From: Gnetum montanum
Lineage: Eukaryota; Streptophyta; Gnetopsida; Gnetales; Gnetaceae
Direction: 5' to 3'
DNA length: 64,000 bases
Assembly (NCBI GenBank): GCA_015680685.1
Contig: MNCI01018082.1
Coordinates: 474,845-538,844, forward strand
Of this stretch, positions 20,101-32,019 are shown piece by piece (within the stretch, counting starts at the first letter, position 1; each line of letters begins with the position of its first letter). A model generated the notes under the pieces. That model was given only the letters and a program-made list of their open reading frames with translations, did not search any database and was not told the origin of the DNA. A program made the translations under genes and the position numbers.

Positions 20101-21437
20101 CATTCCTTGGTAAACCTATCAACTGCGATCATAGAATGTGCGAAGCCTATCACTCAGGCGGAACACGTGGCCTCTGTTGATGCTGTGGACACCCTGAAGT
20201 GGTACGATAACATTAAAGCTTATTTACAACATGGCAAACCCCCAGGTGGATTGACATCGGCTCAAAGAGATGCAATCCGTAAATGCGCTCGGCAATACAT
20301 GCTCATGGGAAATGATGCCCTGTGCCGATGATCCTATGATGGGATATTACTGGCATGCGTGGGTGGTAAGCAGGCACAAAAGGTAGTTAATGAGGTTCAT
20401 GAAGGGCTGTGTGGTGGACACATAGCACCTAGGGCTATGGTTGCGAAAATCAGACGCCTAGGGTACTATTGGCCCTACATGGAGCATGACTACCTATCAA
20501 AAGTCAAGACATGTGACACATGCTAGAGATATGCAAACCTCATACACATAGCACCTATAGACCTGCACCCAACCCAAATTATGTGGCCCTTCCAACGATG
20601 GAAACTAGACCTCATAGGGCCTATCACGCCTAAGTCCTCTGCAGGGCATGGCTTCATTATCACTACCACAGAGTATTTTACTAAGTGGGTGAAAGCTATT
20701 CCCCTGAGGAAAACGACGTCTCAGCAAATTTGCCATTTCATCCTTGATAACATCGTAACTAGGTTTGGACTCCCGATGACTATTGTGACCGACAATGGAC
20801 CATAGTTCAATAGTATGGAAACTCGAACCTTCTATAGCAATCTAGGCATTAAACAATCATTTTCTTCCCCTTATTATCCATAGGCGAATGGGCAGGCGGA
20901 GGCTACAAATAAGTCCATCACTTACTAATGCAGATGCTTAACAATAGCAAGAGGCAGTGGCACGAGCAAATACTCTACATCCTTTAGGCCTACCAAACGA
21001 CTTGCAGAACTGTGATGAGTAAGACCCCTTACAGTTTTGTTTATGGATCTAAAGCTGTATTGCCTCTTGAGTTGCAGGTACCCTCACTTTGGATGATCCT
21101 GTCCGATGTCGTAAGTGAAGCCCAGAACAACGAATCACGGATCATCGATCTTGACTCAGTGGAGGAGGAATGCGTGCAGATGCTAAGATGAATCGAGCAC
21201 TATCAGAACAAACAATAGTAGAAGCACCGTGCAGACCCGCATTGACAAATAGTGCAGAAGGGAGACCTCATCCTCAAGACCGTCCGTGAGCACGTAAGTA
21301 AGTTCTCAGCCAACTGGGAAGGTCCTTACGTGGTCGCTAAAGCCTTCAGGAACGGAGCCTTCAAGCTGGTAGACATGGACGTCAATGAGTTTGCCAACCT
21401 GGTGAACCACTCGTACCTCAAGCCGTACTACGTGTAA
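20101..21437 (+). pseudogene. Element e1 integrase
   Basis: Integrase inserts the DNA copy into the genome. The HHCC zinc domain is readable at about 20,385-20,525 (EVHEGLCGGH, then CDTC followed by a stop in place of Gln). The catalytic D-D-E triad is intact: D in KLDLIGP (20,608-20,610), D in VTDNGP (20,791-20,793) and E in GQAEATNKS (20,899-20,901). Stops occur near 20,803, 20,881 and 20,926, and a frame shift follows near 20,940. The C-terminal part (21,252-21,437) reads KFSANWEGPYVVAKAF...NHSYLKPYYV*, the standard end of Tat/Ogre integrases. No chromodomain is seen. Confidence 0.9.
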
Positions 21438-21459
21438 AGTGAAACAACAACAACAAGCA

Positions 21460-21740
21460 TAGTCCACTACGACGATAAATTGGAAGTCGCGCCAGGCAGT
21501 GTCCACAATGATGATAAACTAGCAGCATCGAGCAGCATCCACCACGATGTTAAACTAGCAACAACTGTCCACCACGACGTAAAACTAGCACTGTTAGTCC
21601 ACTATGACTATAAACTGGCATTGCACATTGGCTACAACATAAAAATGACATGTACGATCTACTGGGACCTTAAACCAACATAGCAGTCTGTTGGGACCTT
21701 AATCCAGCACACGGTCTATCGAGATCTTAAACTGGGTTCT
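21460..21740 (+). repeat. Degenerate tandem repeats after e1 integrase
   Basis: About eight units of roughly 25-35 bp, e.g. GTCCACCACGATGTTAAACT and GTCCACTATGACTATAAACT, starting 20 bp after the integrase stop. Element B has the same units on the other strand (9,310-9,680). Related units sit near both ends of the pol introns. Confidence 0.85.
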
Positions 21741-22737
21741 CAACATGCACCACCACCAGATACATGTCGAACGAAGGGGCATGATACCGGTGCGTGGGTG
21801 GGACATTGCATCTCCAGGACACAGTTCTCAACAAAAGGAGAACATGGTCTAAGGCACACACACCGCCATCCTCAGTGTCATGCTGACCCTCTAAAGATGT
21901 CGTATGATGTCACACGGGCCCTTCGAACCTACCGTCGCCACGACCCACTGCCCTGATGGTAGTTCTTGGGCTCATTCCCACTTCTGAGGTGTTGATAGTA
22001 TTATGGCCTAGCCACAATATTGTTGCTCTTCAGTTCCCTACCAAGGTTTCAACTCGTGCAATGTTCAACTGTGTGGTAGTTGATCCCATAGCTGAACTGA
22101 GCACACATTCCTTTGGCAGGGATTCTAGTGCAACCACGTGCACAATAGCTCCTGGTGCCTTGGAGATTAGCTCCCTTGCACCGGTGCTGCCAAGACCGCT
22201 GTTGGCCTCCCTGCTTTGGGTATCTCACACCAGCAACAATGCCCAAGAGTAACAAAAATGCCAATAGCCAGCAAGACCTTGTTCCCGCAAGCGCATCTTG
22301 CTATAGCAGCAAATGTTACAATGTCGCAAAGTGAGTGCCTCGACTAGCTCAGTTACTTCAGAGTGCAAATTCTAGCACGCGCGTAACATAGCTCGCTATG
22401 CGGAAGGTTGTAGTAGGCAAGTCAGAACCCTCCACGGATGTAACGAAACTCATCTTGCGGAGGGGACACTTGCCTAAAGGAGGTTGAAGAATAGCGCTAG
22501 CCAAAGATGAAAATGCAAACGAGCCCCTCAGAGAACTCCGACGAGGGACTCGACTAAACTTCATCTTTGCTCTCTACCTTAACCATCGCAAAACCAATGC
22601 AACACTCTCAAGCATGGCCAAGCGATGTCTGAGCACTCACCAAGTGACAACCTTAGCATTTTGCCTACTGCGGTGTTTCGTATTCTTTGCTGATGTCCAT
22701 CGAGCCTGTTCTCCAGATGTCAACAAAGAGCGGCTAA
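21741..22737 (+). other. e1 3' UTR, no gene seen
   Basis: About 1 kb between the repeats and the 3' LTR. Open frames of 60-98 codons here resemble nothing I know. A short purine-rich CAAAGAGCGG lies just before the LTR and may be what is left of the PPT. Confidence 0.5.
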
Positions 22738-23008
22738 TGAAACACCCTAAAAATGTGGGGTCATCCTTACTTCACCAGGCTCTTGTAGTCTGCACAGCAC
22801 GATGGTAGTTCATCGAGAGAAGAACGTTCTGAGTCCAGGTCAACCAGTTCAGTAAATTTTCTACTTTGAGCATGGATAGGTCTCGTACCATCCTACCCAC
22901 CCACCAAAGTAGCCTAAACAGCCAGCAGCCTGCTCAGGAACAGCATGTAGAATCGGCGGCAACATCTTGGATGCGCAAGAAATAGTTTAGCAAGTTTTCT
23001 AAGTTACG

Positions 23009-23050
23009 AAGCTTGCTACGCTACGCTATGCTATGTAGCATAGCAAGCTT
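23009..23050. repeat. Inverted repeat in e1 LTR U3
   Basis: AAGCTTGCTA at 23,009-23,018 pairs with TAGCAAGCTT at 23,041-23,050; between them CTATGCTA pairs with TAGCATAG. A similar inverted cluster lies near 23,350-23,395. Confidence 0.8.
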
Positions 23051-23706
23051 TAGAAGACGATGGCAGAACAAAGTGCTATGCTACACAATGTCACATAGCG
23101 TAGCATGGCAATGACTTCACTACCCACTCCCCTTGCCCAATTTCAAGTTCTGCAGTAATGTCCCTTTCTATCAGGAAGCGGTGGACCATGTCTGCTACTA
23201 CGCTACATTGAGCTACATGGCGCAGCAAGGCATAGCAATCCTGCAGAAAAGATAGAAAGTAATTCAAAAGGCGAAGTCAAAAAATTTCGCAAAACTTGCA
23301 TCGTAGAAGAATGGTTTGCAAATCAGTAAAGCTCTCGCGACTAAGGCAAATTGCTATGCTACGATACGCTACGTAGCATAGCATAGCATAGCAAGCATGT
23401 GATATATAGCAGAACGCATGACAAAGTGCTACGCTACGCCAAGCAAGCTACTCCACAAAGCACAGCAAGGCAAAGAGGTGGTTGTGTGACATCAATGCAC
23501 TCCACCTAATCAGACCGTTAGCACACATCCCCAAATGCTGACGATGCGATTACAGTGTGGTAGGATTGCAATTATTGCATGGTAGGTTCTAATTGCAATG
23601 GTCTTGTAGGCCCAACGGTCATAGATGACTTGAGTGGTGCAAGTAAGACAAGGCAAGCCTGCAGCACGTAGCATTCAAAACCACCCCTTTCTACTTACCT
23701 TCAGCC

Positions 23707-23715
23707 CTATAAATA
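23707..23715 (+). promoter_or_regulatory. TATA box of e1 LTR
   Basis: CTATAAATA, about 770 bp before the LTR end, at the same relative place as in LTR A. Confidence 0.6.
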
Positions 23716-24478
23716 TCCTGGCAAACAACATATAATGAGTGGGTAATTTTTAGAGGTACCTATAATTTAAAAAGGTCTACAATTTTTAAAGTTGGCAATT
23801 GCAAAATATTTTGCATCTTTCTTAAAGAAAATAGCTTCCAAGTGGTGGGAACTTTAAAATTCTGAAACAAAGATCTCCCCTCTCTCCAACATTGTAATTT
23901 CAAAGTCATCTGTCTAACACTGTAAACAACGACTCTCTCTCAACTGGCGAGAGGTCCTTGTCTCGGTTCTACCACCTTGGTAGAGCCCTGCATTATTTGT
24001 ACACGAGTACGCGTCCAAGCGCATAGCTCTTTTTGCTCGGCATGTCCTGGTTACTCTTGGGATTTCTGTACTTCGTCATGCTGTGCAGCCGATTGTATCC
24101 ACCCTGACCGGACGAGTTTGTAGCTTTGGAACAATGCATGTTTCTAACCATACTTTACTTTATCTCTTATTTTTTATCTCATTTCTTTGCATTATTTTCT
24201 TTTTTGTTCACCTTTAAGCATTATTTTGTATTACTGTTGCATTTTACAGTTTCTCTCCTACTTTATTTACCCGTAAGCATTATCTTGCATTTCGCATTAT
24301 TTACGTTCCAAAAGCCTATATTGATACCAATGTAAGTCCCTGTCTAATCGACCAGACCGTTCAGGGCACCCCGTGTCTACACACACCCAGCACTGCCCTC
24401 CTACAGATATGGGGTTGGAACTGTCACGTCCACAGACCACCAGCATTCTTCTAGCCGCCAACATTTTTGATTGCTACA

Positions 24479-25679
24479 TCGCTCACTCAAGGCCTCGTCT
24501 TGCATACAACACTAGGTAGTCGAGGTTGTAGCCCAAGAGACCAAATGAGCCCCTCACCAATTGAATGATGAGAAAATGCATGGCATGAGGTCTGCCTAAG
24601 CCCATCCCCTTATCTACTATTTCTATGGCCACATAAACTGAAGCTACTACCACAAGTAATTAACAACTGATCACTGAGGCACATAGGTAAGCAAAACAAA
24701 ATAGGCCTAAATCTCCTCCCCAAGAGATCTGCCTTTTGGGTTGCATGGAGAAGATGAAGGCCAAGAAGGCAACTGATGGTGGTAAGGACTTCCTAGACAC
24801 ATATTTTCATAAGTGAAGTAGGCTCTAAAACAAAAAAAAATACAACTTTGAGCTTGTACAACTTGGTGATGACCTCCTTTGGTCATCATGAAGCACTAGT
24901 TCACATGTTGGCCTTCATTCCTATTAAGGAAGACATCTCAGTGGATGAACAATCCATTTCCTCCTTCACCTCATGAATCAGGTCTAATTCCTATAGCATT
25001 TCATGATGAGGTAATCAAGGTACACCTTGAAAAGGGTGAAGTCACGATTACACCGATGTTTATAACCATCCACATAGGGCAGTGCAAAATTCACAAGGTG
25101 CATGTCGATGATGGGACAACAACCAACATCATCCCATTCCCAGTCATTGACAAACACAATTTGGTTGACTAGATCTAGGCCACAAAGACAACATGCCTCA
25201 AGTCCTTTAATGAATCATGTGTTGTACTAAAGGGAATAGTCACAATAGCCTTCATGGCAGGGGAGTGATTCCCCACCACAGCTAAATTCATTGTCATTGA
25301 GGGTATGCCTAGGTTCAACCTAATTTTGGGAAGGCCTCAGCTAGCCCAATTACAGGTTGTCTCCTCACCCATTCATTAAGAGATCCATCTTCCATACAAA
25401 GGTGGATAACTGATCATACATGGTGATAACTTGGTCCCTCCAACCATCAACAACGTTGATGCAAACCAACGATTGGAGGTAGAGTTCCCTAATGATATGC
25501 CACCTATGAAGAATAAGAATTAGCCTTGTCTGGTAGACCCACCTGAAGAGCCAAAAGAGGTTGATACCCTCCCCGAGGAAGCTTTATAGGTAGAATTGCA
25601 CTTTAGCATCAATGAAGAAGGTATAGGTGAATACTACCTCATGCTACCTAGGCCCTATGCACCCCCTAACCCACATTAG
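24479..25679 (+). pseudogene. Element e2 gag end and protease
   Basis: Resumes e2 after the e1 insertion. From 24,480 to 24,790 it parallels e1 11,370-11,670; for example EICLLG...GGKDFLD corresponds to EIRLLG...GGQDFLD. The protease active-site region is at about 25,087-25,130 (KVHVDDGTTTNIIPF) in the open frame 24,945-25,172. The later part needs frame shifts but shows MPRFNLILGRPQLAQLQVV (about 25,300-25,360), the GRP motif of the protease end. Homology to e1 ends at the presumed donor at 25,680. As in e1, the Trp before FPT is a stop (here TGA). Confidence 0.75.
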
Positions 25680-25949
25680 GTTAGGAAGCGACTTCATGGC
25701 TAAGGTACTCCCTTAGCATAACATGTGTTAGGTGCTTGCTTGCCCTCAATTTTTTGCATGCTCTATTAGCCTCGTTAGCCTTTTGCTTGCATGGTTACGC
25801 TTTGCATGCTTGCTTGCATTTTGTATTTTTCACTTTGTTATACATTTACCTATTTTGCTTATGCATTTTCATTTAGTCTTTTACATGTTAATAGAGCATT
25901 AAAAGCACATAAAAAATTATAAAACTAAAACTACAAAAAAAGGCATGTG

Positions 25950-26340
25950 GCCCAAAAATTCCTTAAACTAACACGTGGCCTAAAAAGGCCTTAAACTAAT
26001 GCCTGTCCTGAAAAGGCCTTAAACTAATGCATGGCACGAAAAGGCCTTAAGTTATCCCACAGCCTACAAAGGCTTTAAGCTAGTACATGGCCTACCATAG
26101 CCTAAAACTGACAACATCTTTCTTCCACTACATGGCATGACATGGCCTTAAATTGGCAATCTATCTAGCATCGCCATGGCTTGAAAAGGCCCTAAACTAG
26201 TGTATGACTCACCATGGCTTAAAATTGGTGCCTCAGGGCCCACCATGGCCCAAAACTAGCAACTGTTTCCTTTTATTTTTAGCCCAAAATGGCCTTAAAC
26301 TAGCAATGGCCCTTCTACCATGGCCTTAAACTGGAAAGGG
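25950..26340 (+). repeat. Degenerate tandem repeats at the start of the e2 intron
   Basis: About twelve units near 30 bp, e.g. GGCCTAAAAAGGCCTTAAAC and ACCATGGCCTTAAACTGG. Many units contain the small palindrome AAAGGCCTT. Confidence 0.85.
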
Positions 26341-27845
26341 TCCCACAAGGGACCTAATCACATCAACTATTGCATTATCCACATTAAATAGTCAAAAAAA
26401 TAACAAAAAATTTCACACATAATTCTCATCACAAAAAAACATAAATTTTATTATATCTCTATTTGCAAGAGTACATAGCATGAGCATGCAAAAACAATGG
26501 TCAAAGTGCAAAATTAGTTTGGCTTAGCTGGTGGTGTCTAATGGGGGTTGAGGTTCCTCCTCCTCCTTTGCTACTCCATTGGGGCCTACGCTATTGGTTG
26601 GTGCTTCTCTCAAAACAACATAAAACAACAAATTAATTAGCAAGTGCAAAACTACAATACAAGATTAGTGTGCAAAGTTGACACATAAAAGAGCATAGAA
26701 AAAAAAGCAAAACTAGGTCTTGCATTAGATGCTAGAGGTAATCTATCAAGGCCCTCCTCCAAGCATTGGAGGATCTTGACCTCTAATAACTGTGTCCATT
26801 CCTCGTGGCTGAAGTTAACATCTGCAAGCATCTTTTCCTCATCCATAATGATCCATGCAGGAGGTTGCATAGAAAATGTGGCTATAGAAGTTTTCCCTAA
26901 GGGTAGGGTAATCTCTCACTTTAGGAAACCACTAACCACTATATGCTGGGTGAACAACTTGAAGGTTCAACTCCCACTAATCACCTCAACAAACATCTCA
27001 AGGAAATGAGCCTTCACAAACTCATCCTTGAGCTACTGTATGTATGCCCCCATATACACACCTTGACACTGAAGCTCTTCCACTCATTCTTTTGGGAGAG
27101 CAGATCCATTTTCATCCTTTGCTCAATGATCTCTCAGGTAGCCTCATTCTTACCTTAGATCGCCAACTAGTACTTAGCATAATCTATCTCTGACGTCTAC
27201 TAGGTACCATTCTTTTGTGCCCAAGCTAATAAGAAATCATAATGAGACTGGAGGTTCTCGTTCCTTGTGGTCAAGCTCACCACTGCCTCCTAGAGCTCAT
27301 GCATGCATTTCCATAGGTGCTCATTCGAGCACATATAGATCCATAATTCCTTCACACTAGAAAGCACACACTTGCTCACCACCTCATACACATGACAAGG
27401 CACTTGCTCCACCTTGAGGGGATCCTCAAGGATGGCATCCATTGGAGCTACCCAATTTGGATCCTAGTAAAGCTTAGAGCCTATCAACATACAATGAACA
27501 AATCAATATTAGCAATAGGCCAAGCCATAAAATCAGTAAAAAAGTTTACGAAAAATGACATGGATACCAAGTTTAGGATTTTCCTACTATATGTGGTCCA
27601 CCATATCCTCCACGATGCCTTCCATGAAGGTGAATTTATCTAGTGTCTCTACCCATGGCTTCATGCTGTGGACAGGCACTGGTGGTGGATCACCAGCAAG
27701 AAGGTCTGAGAATACAATACAAACACAATGTGACACTTAGCAATAACTTATAAGTTAAAGGCTTAAGAGCAAAAAGCAAAAGTAGATGATAACACAAAGT
27801 GCTTACCAAGCAAGCTCTTGGATGTCAATGGGGGGGGGGGGGGGG

Positions 27846-28229
27846 NNNNNNNNNNNNNNNNNNNNNNNNNNNNNNNNNNNNNNNNNNNNNNNNNNNNNNN
27901 NNNNNNNNNNNNNNNNNNNNNNNNNNNNNNNNNNNNNNNNNNNNNNNNNNNNNNNNNNNNNNNNNNNNNNNNNNNNNNNNNNNNNNNNNNNNNNNNNNNN
28001 NNNNNNNNNNNNNNNNNNNNNNNNNNNNNNNNNNNNNNNNNNNNNNNNNNNNNNNNNNNNNNNNNNNNNNNNNNNNNNNNNNNNNNNNNNNNNNNNNNNN
28101 NNNNNNNNNNNNNNNNNNNNNNNNNNNNNNNNNNNNNNNNNNNNNNNNNNNNNNNNNNNNNNNNNNNNNNNNNNNNNNNNNNNNNNNNNNNNNNNNNNNN
28201 NNNNNNNNNNNNNNNNNNNNNNNNNNNNN
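27846..28229. other. Assembly gap (384 N) after a G run
   Basis: Preceded by about 15 G (27,831-27,845). Frames across it are artefacts. The run of G beside a gap, as at 12,851, suggests a sequencing artefact rather than real homopolymer. Confidence 0.95.
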
Positions 28230-28468
28230 CTCCTAGCTGCACACTGTTGAAGAGGTTGGTAAAGTCACCTTCAGGGTGAAATAGCCCCTTTCACATCAAA
28301 CTAGTGGAAGATCTTTAGGGCCTCTAGTGGCTTGTCTGTATAAGCTATCTCCTCTTCAACTTGAAAAGGGATCATGTTCATTACTCCTATTATGGCTGCT
28401 ACTAGTTCTTTAGTAGCCCTCTTTCCTAACTCACATAGTGTAGTATTATTAGCATAGCATAATAAACC

Positions 28469-28491
28469 ATATATATATATATATATATATA
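28469..28491. repeat. (AT)n microsatellite
   Basis: About 11 AT units inside the e2 antisense gene, probably in an intron of it. Confidence 0.95.
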
Positions 28492-31400
28492 AGCCAAATG
28501 CATCTATGATGTGCATTAACCTGAAGCCATTGAATGGAGTGTGGGTATCTTGACATGGACTTTCTTGATGCCTAATCATCCAACTATAAGGGCAGTCTCC
28601 TCTGTTGGGTGTGACCTCTTGATCTCTACCTTGGAGGATCCCATCATCTTTACAAATATACCACTCTACCCTCTTTGCATCCCCAACAACTGTTGGTGGA
28701 CACTTACCTACATAGTCATGGAAATATGGTGACTATGACCCCCCCTAGATGTGCCTTCATCACAACTAAATATGACTCCTCAATCTCCTTTGGAGGGTCC
28801 TGTGCACAAGTGGTGGCAAATAAATGCTTAATCCATGGCTTAGGTAGCTGCTCATGATCCTGCATAATCCAATTCCCACTATCCCTAATCACCATGAACT
28901 CCACAATCCTTCACAAATAGGCTATGAGGAATGTGAAGTGAAAATAAAATCTTGCATGGACATTGTGGCGGAACTTGATAATCTCTACTTGTAACCCAAT
29001 AGCGATAGAAGAGGCCCAATTAAACCTAGTTCTCTCCTCTATAACCTTCTGAATCACTCACACCTTCTCTACTTGAAGGACCTTTCTTTGGAAGAGTAGC
29101 TTAGGAAAGGCATGGGCATGGAAAAGAGGGTAAAGCCTTTGAACCTTAGGCACATGCACATTCCCAACCATGATGCCTTTATAAAAGTAAGTAGTCCCTA
29201 GCCACTCCTCAATATCCTCTCTCTAGTTTGCCTCTCGATTGGGCTTGTCAATGATTGAATGGCCCTTAGAGGGAAGACCAAAGAAGTTAGCAAAGAAGGC
29301 ATCACTGAGAGTTGAGACTACCCTCACTCTGTGCACGTGAGTAACAAAGTGAAAAGCATCACGTTTGAAGGAGTCAATAATGGTCACCATCTTGGCCATT
29401 GGTGTGCTTAGGTTAAGGGCCAAAAATGGTCCATCAACCTAGCACGTGTAAGCCAACTAGTCAGAGACTCTAAGGCCTAATAGCACAAAAACTCTTGTGC
29501 CCCCTTCACATAGCCAAACTTCATAATGAGGGTGGGCTCATTATGGCTAGTGACGATCACTATTACCTCTCTTGAAGCAACAACAGCTATAACATAGGCA
29601 AATGCAATGTTAGCTCTATGCAATCAATGCATGCATGAGAACAAGCAATAAAATCCAAGCCAACATAATGAATACTCATGTGGAACAAATGGCATGTGTG
29701 ATGTGAGTGGTGGCATGAAAAGCTCTCCAAATATGGGCTTACCACTAGCCCATCCCTCGTTAAGCCAATCGTAGGTCTGGCACCGCTCAAATGCCTTCAG
29801 GTACTAGGTGGGGTAGTTCTATAAGTCTTTTCTCACTTGTTTAATAACTACCTTTCGAAATCTTAGACTAGAGGAAAACACCTCTAGCATGGTACAGGCC
29901 AAAGTAGAGAGCCCCTATCTTATTGTGGAGTCCTTCATCATAAACTTTAAATTTCGAATTAGACATCCATAGTTAGTAGTTAGCAAGTCTAGCATGGGTA
30001 ATGAGAGTTAGATATAATGAAAAGCAATAGCACTTACCTGATAAAAAAATATATAGTCCCAGGTGGGTTCTGAAAGACTGTATGCATGCACATGGTAATG
30101 AAAAAGATATTACTCTTATTATAATAGGAGAACTCTACATGCTCTAGATCTTGGCTAAGGGACAAACACTCCTAGGGCCTAGTCTCAGGCCACCTGCTCG
30201 ATCACCACTAGTCACAAACTCATCAAACATGAATCATAATATGTCCTAGTTTGTCCCAACCAAAAACATCTCAGTCATGATGCTTGCAACCTCTATTTCC
30301 AAGTGTGAATACATGATTACACTAAATTTCTACAGTAGGTAAGCTAAGAATTTGCTTGCTCCTAGCCTAAACCACACTACCTAATGGTCCAACTTCATGT
30401 CAGGTGTAGGTGCATTAGGTATGGGCTAGTTGATGCAAGACATGATGTTAATGAGCTTCACAACCACTAAGATAGGTTTCAGTAGCACACTACAACCACA
30501 AAATAGCAAACAAATGTTGCATTAGCACACAATAGATTGCATTTTGACATAAAATATTCACTTAGAAAAATTAGCAAATCAAGCTTATCATAGCATAACT
30601 TAGAAATATATCCTTAGGGTTCCCCACGGGGCCCCATAGGCATAGGATATCGACACATATTTGACATGCCTAGTGCTCATTGGGGTACAATAGTAATGTC
30701 GCAGTAGCATTTTACTTTACATTCATACCATTTTCACCAACACGGTTTGCATGTTCTAATGTCCATACATCCAACTTGCAAAATTAGTATGTTGGCATAG
30801 CTTTTGTGCATTTAGCATTTTGTTTCACATAAGGCATTCTTACCATTGGCATTTTGGTACTTGGCATCTTATGCATTTGGTATTCCAATTTTGTACTTCT
30901 TCTTCAAATTTTCTCAAAATTTTTCTAACTTTGGGTAATGTAGTAAGATATCCAAAAAAATCTCTAACTGTCTACTACACACACTAGGGAATGTAGCCAA
31001 GAAATCACCAAATGTTTTTATCTGCTACACTCCCCAATGGGGGCATGGCCCCAAAACAAGCCAAAAATTGACCAAGAAATATTCTAACTATCGAGAATGT
31101 AGCATCTTGTTGCATCTAAGACAAGTGTTGGCTATGTTCCCCATGGAGCATAGTTACTAGCACTTGAGCTCCCATTGTCACATCTCATTCATTATGTTGC
31201 CCAGTGCCATTGCATGTCAATAATATGTGCTAGGGTACTCACCACGACCATTGTCCCCATGGCCATGCTACCATCCCTTCCCTTGACTCTATGGCTTTGT
31301 TCCCATTTGTCCCTGCGATGTCCAACCCTTCCTTTACCCTCATCCTAAATTTTCCTTACATCACAAAATAAGGAAAGGTAGAACCCTATCCCCTAGCTAC

Positions 31401-32019
31401 AGCCATATTAGTCATAACCCTTGCCCTAATTTGCCAATCACCCTCACCCACACACCAACATAAAGACAAAATAAAAGAAAGAAGAGGAAGAGACAAAGAA
31501 ACCCTAGTCATGCATGCCCTAGCCATGCCCATTTTTTGTTCCATTCTGTATCTTCTATGTGGCATCGCCCCAAAGAGGGAAATCCTAATCCACTACTAGT
31601 GCAAAACCATCATTTCCTTTTCCTCTCCCTTGCCCCCACGCACTGCATCCTTGAAATGTACCAAAGTTCATCATAACCCATGCATCGCCCCTTGTCACAC
31701 TTACCATAGATAATCAATGAATACAATCACAAAAATGATGTATCAATAAAGACCCACAACCTATGTGTGCATTTTCTCCTCCTATCCATAGCTACCAAGG
31801 TGACAATGGTCCCTACCAAGGTAGGCCACCCCATGACCCAAACCCAAATGTAGGAAAGAAAAGCCAAAATGCAAAGAAAAATGGTACAAAAGGGATAAGC
31901 ATAGTGAGCATACTTGGTAGTCAGTGGTGCTCTCCTCTCCTCCATCTACACCTGTAGTAGGCATTCCAAGGGTTTCCTTCCCTCTTCCACATTGAAAAGT
32001 CTAGGGTTTTGATGGTCAT

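Larger units (their letters stand above)
9765..24478 (+). mobile_element. Element e1: Tat/Ogre-type Ty3/gypsy element lacking its 5' LTR
   Basis: Nested inside e2 gag. In order: gag (9,765-11,170), protease (to 12,543), intron with antisense gene (12,544-18,140), RT (18,141-19,499), RNase H remnant plus second RNase H (19,500-20,100), integrase (to 21,437), repeat-rich 3' UTR and a full 3' LTR (22,738-24,478), after which e2 gag resumes. Many CpGs and whole catalytic motifs remain, so it is younger than e2. The 5' LTR and gag start are missing at the joint with element B. Confidence 0.85.
22738..24478 (+). repeat. Element e1 3' LTR
   Basis: Starts TGAAACACCCTAA and ends ...GATTGCTACA. The end matches LTR A (ACCGTTCAGGGCACC and the terminal 37 bp). 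It holds a U3 rich in TAGCATAGC/CTACGCTA motifs (22,980-23,460), a TATA box (23,707-23,715) and a T-rich R/U5 region. Sequence after 24,478 matches e1 gag from about 11,370 onward, i.e. the host element e2, so the right border is firm. Confidence 0.85.
26524..32019 (-). pseudogene. Antisense multi-exon gene inside the e2 intron, function unknown
   Basis: Collinear with the e1 antisense gene. ATG at 32,019. Exon 1 is readable with a frame change (GRGKETLG; EESTTDYQ|GTATGC, where e1 has QESTPLTQ followed by TGAGT), so a splice donor is likely there. Later blocks: 30,390-30,050 (VWFRLGAS...FQNPPGTIYFF), 29,930-29,730 (TMLEVFSSSLRFRK, RCQTYDWLNEGW), 29,423-29,223 (FVTHVHRVRVV...NFFGLPSKG), 29,140-28,830 (FPKLLFQRKVL; GLQVEII; LPKPWIKHLF; AQDPPKE), 27,400-27,100 (KCVLSSV, NEHLWKC, IIEQRMKMDLLSQK) and 26,980-26,700 (LPLGKTSIATFSMQPPAWII; CLEEGLDRLPLA). 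The acidic tail EEEEPQPPLDTTS ends at TAA 26,524-26,526. The gap 27,846-28,229 hides part. Stops are more numerous than in e1. Conservation of order and protein sequence in two elements of different age argues for a once functional gene. Confidence 0.65.

Noticed and set aside
27763-28279. Open frames of 145-159 codons across the N gap
   Set aside because: They consist of undetermined residues; the gap simply contains no stops.
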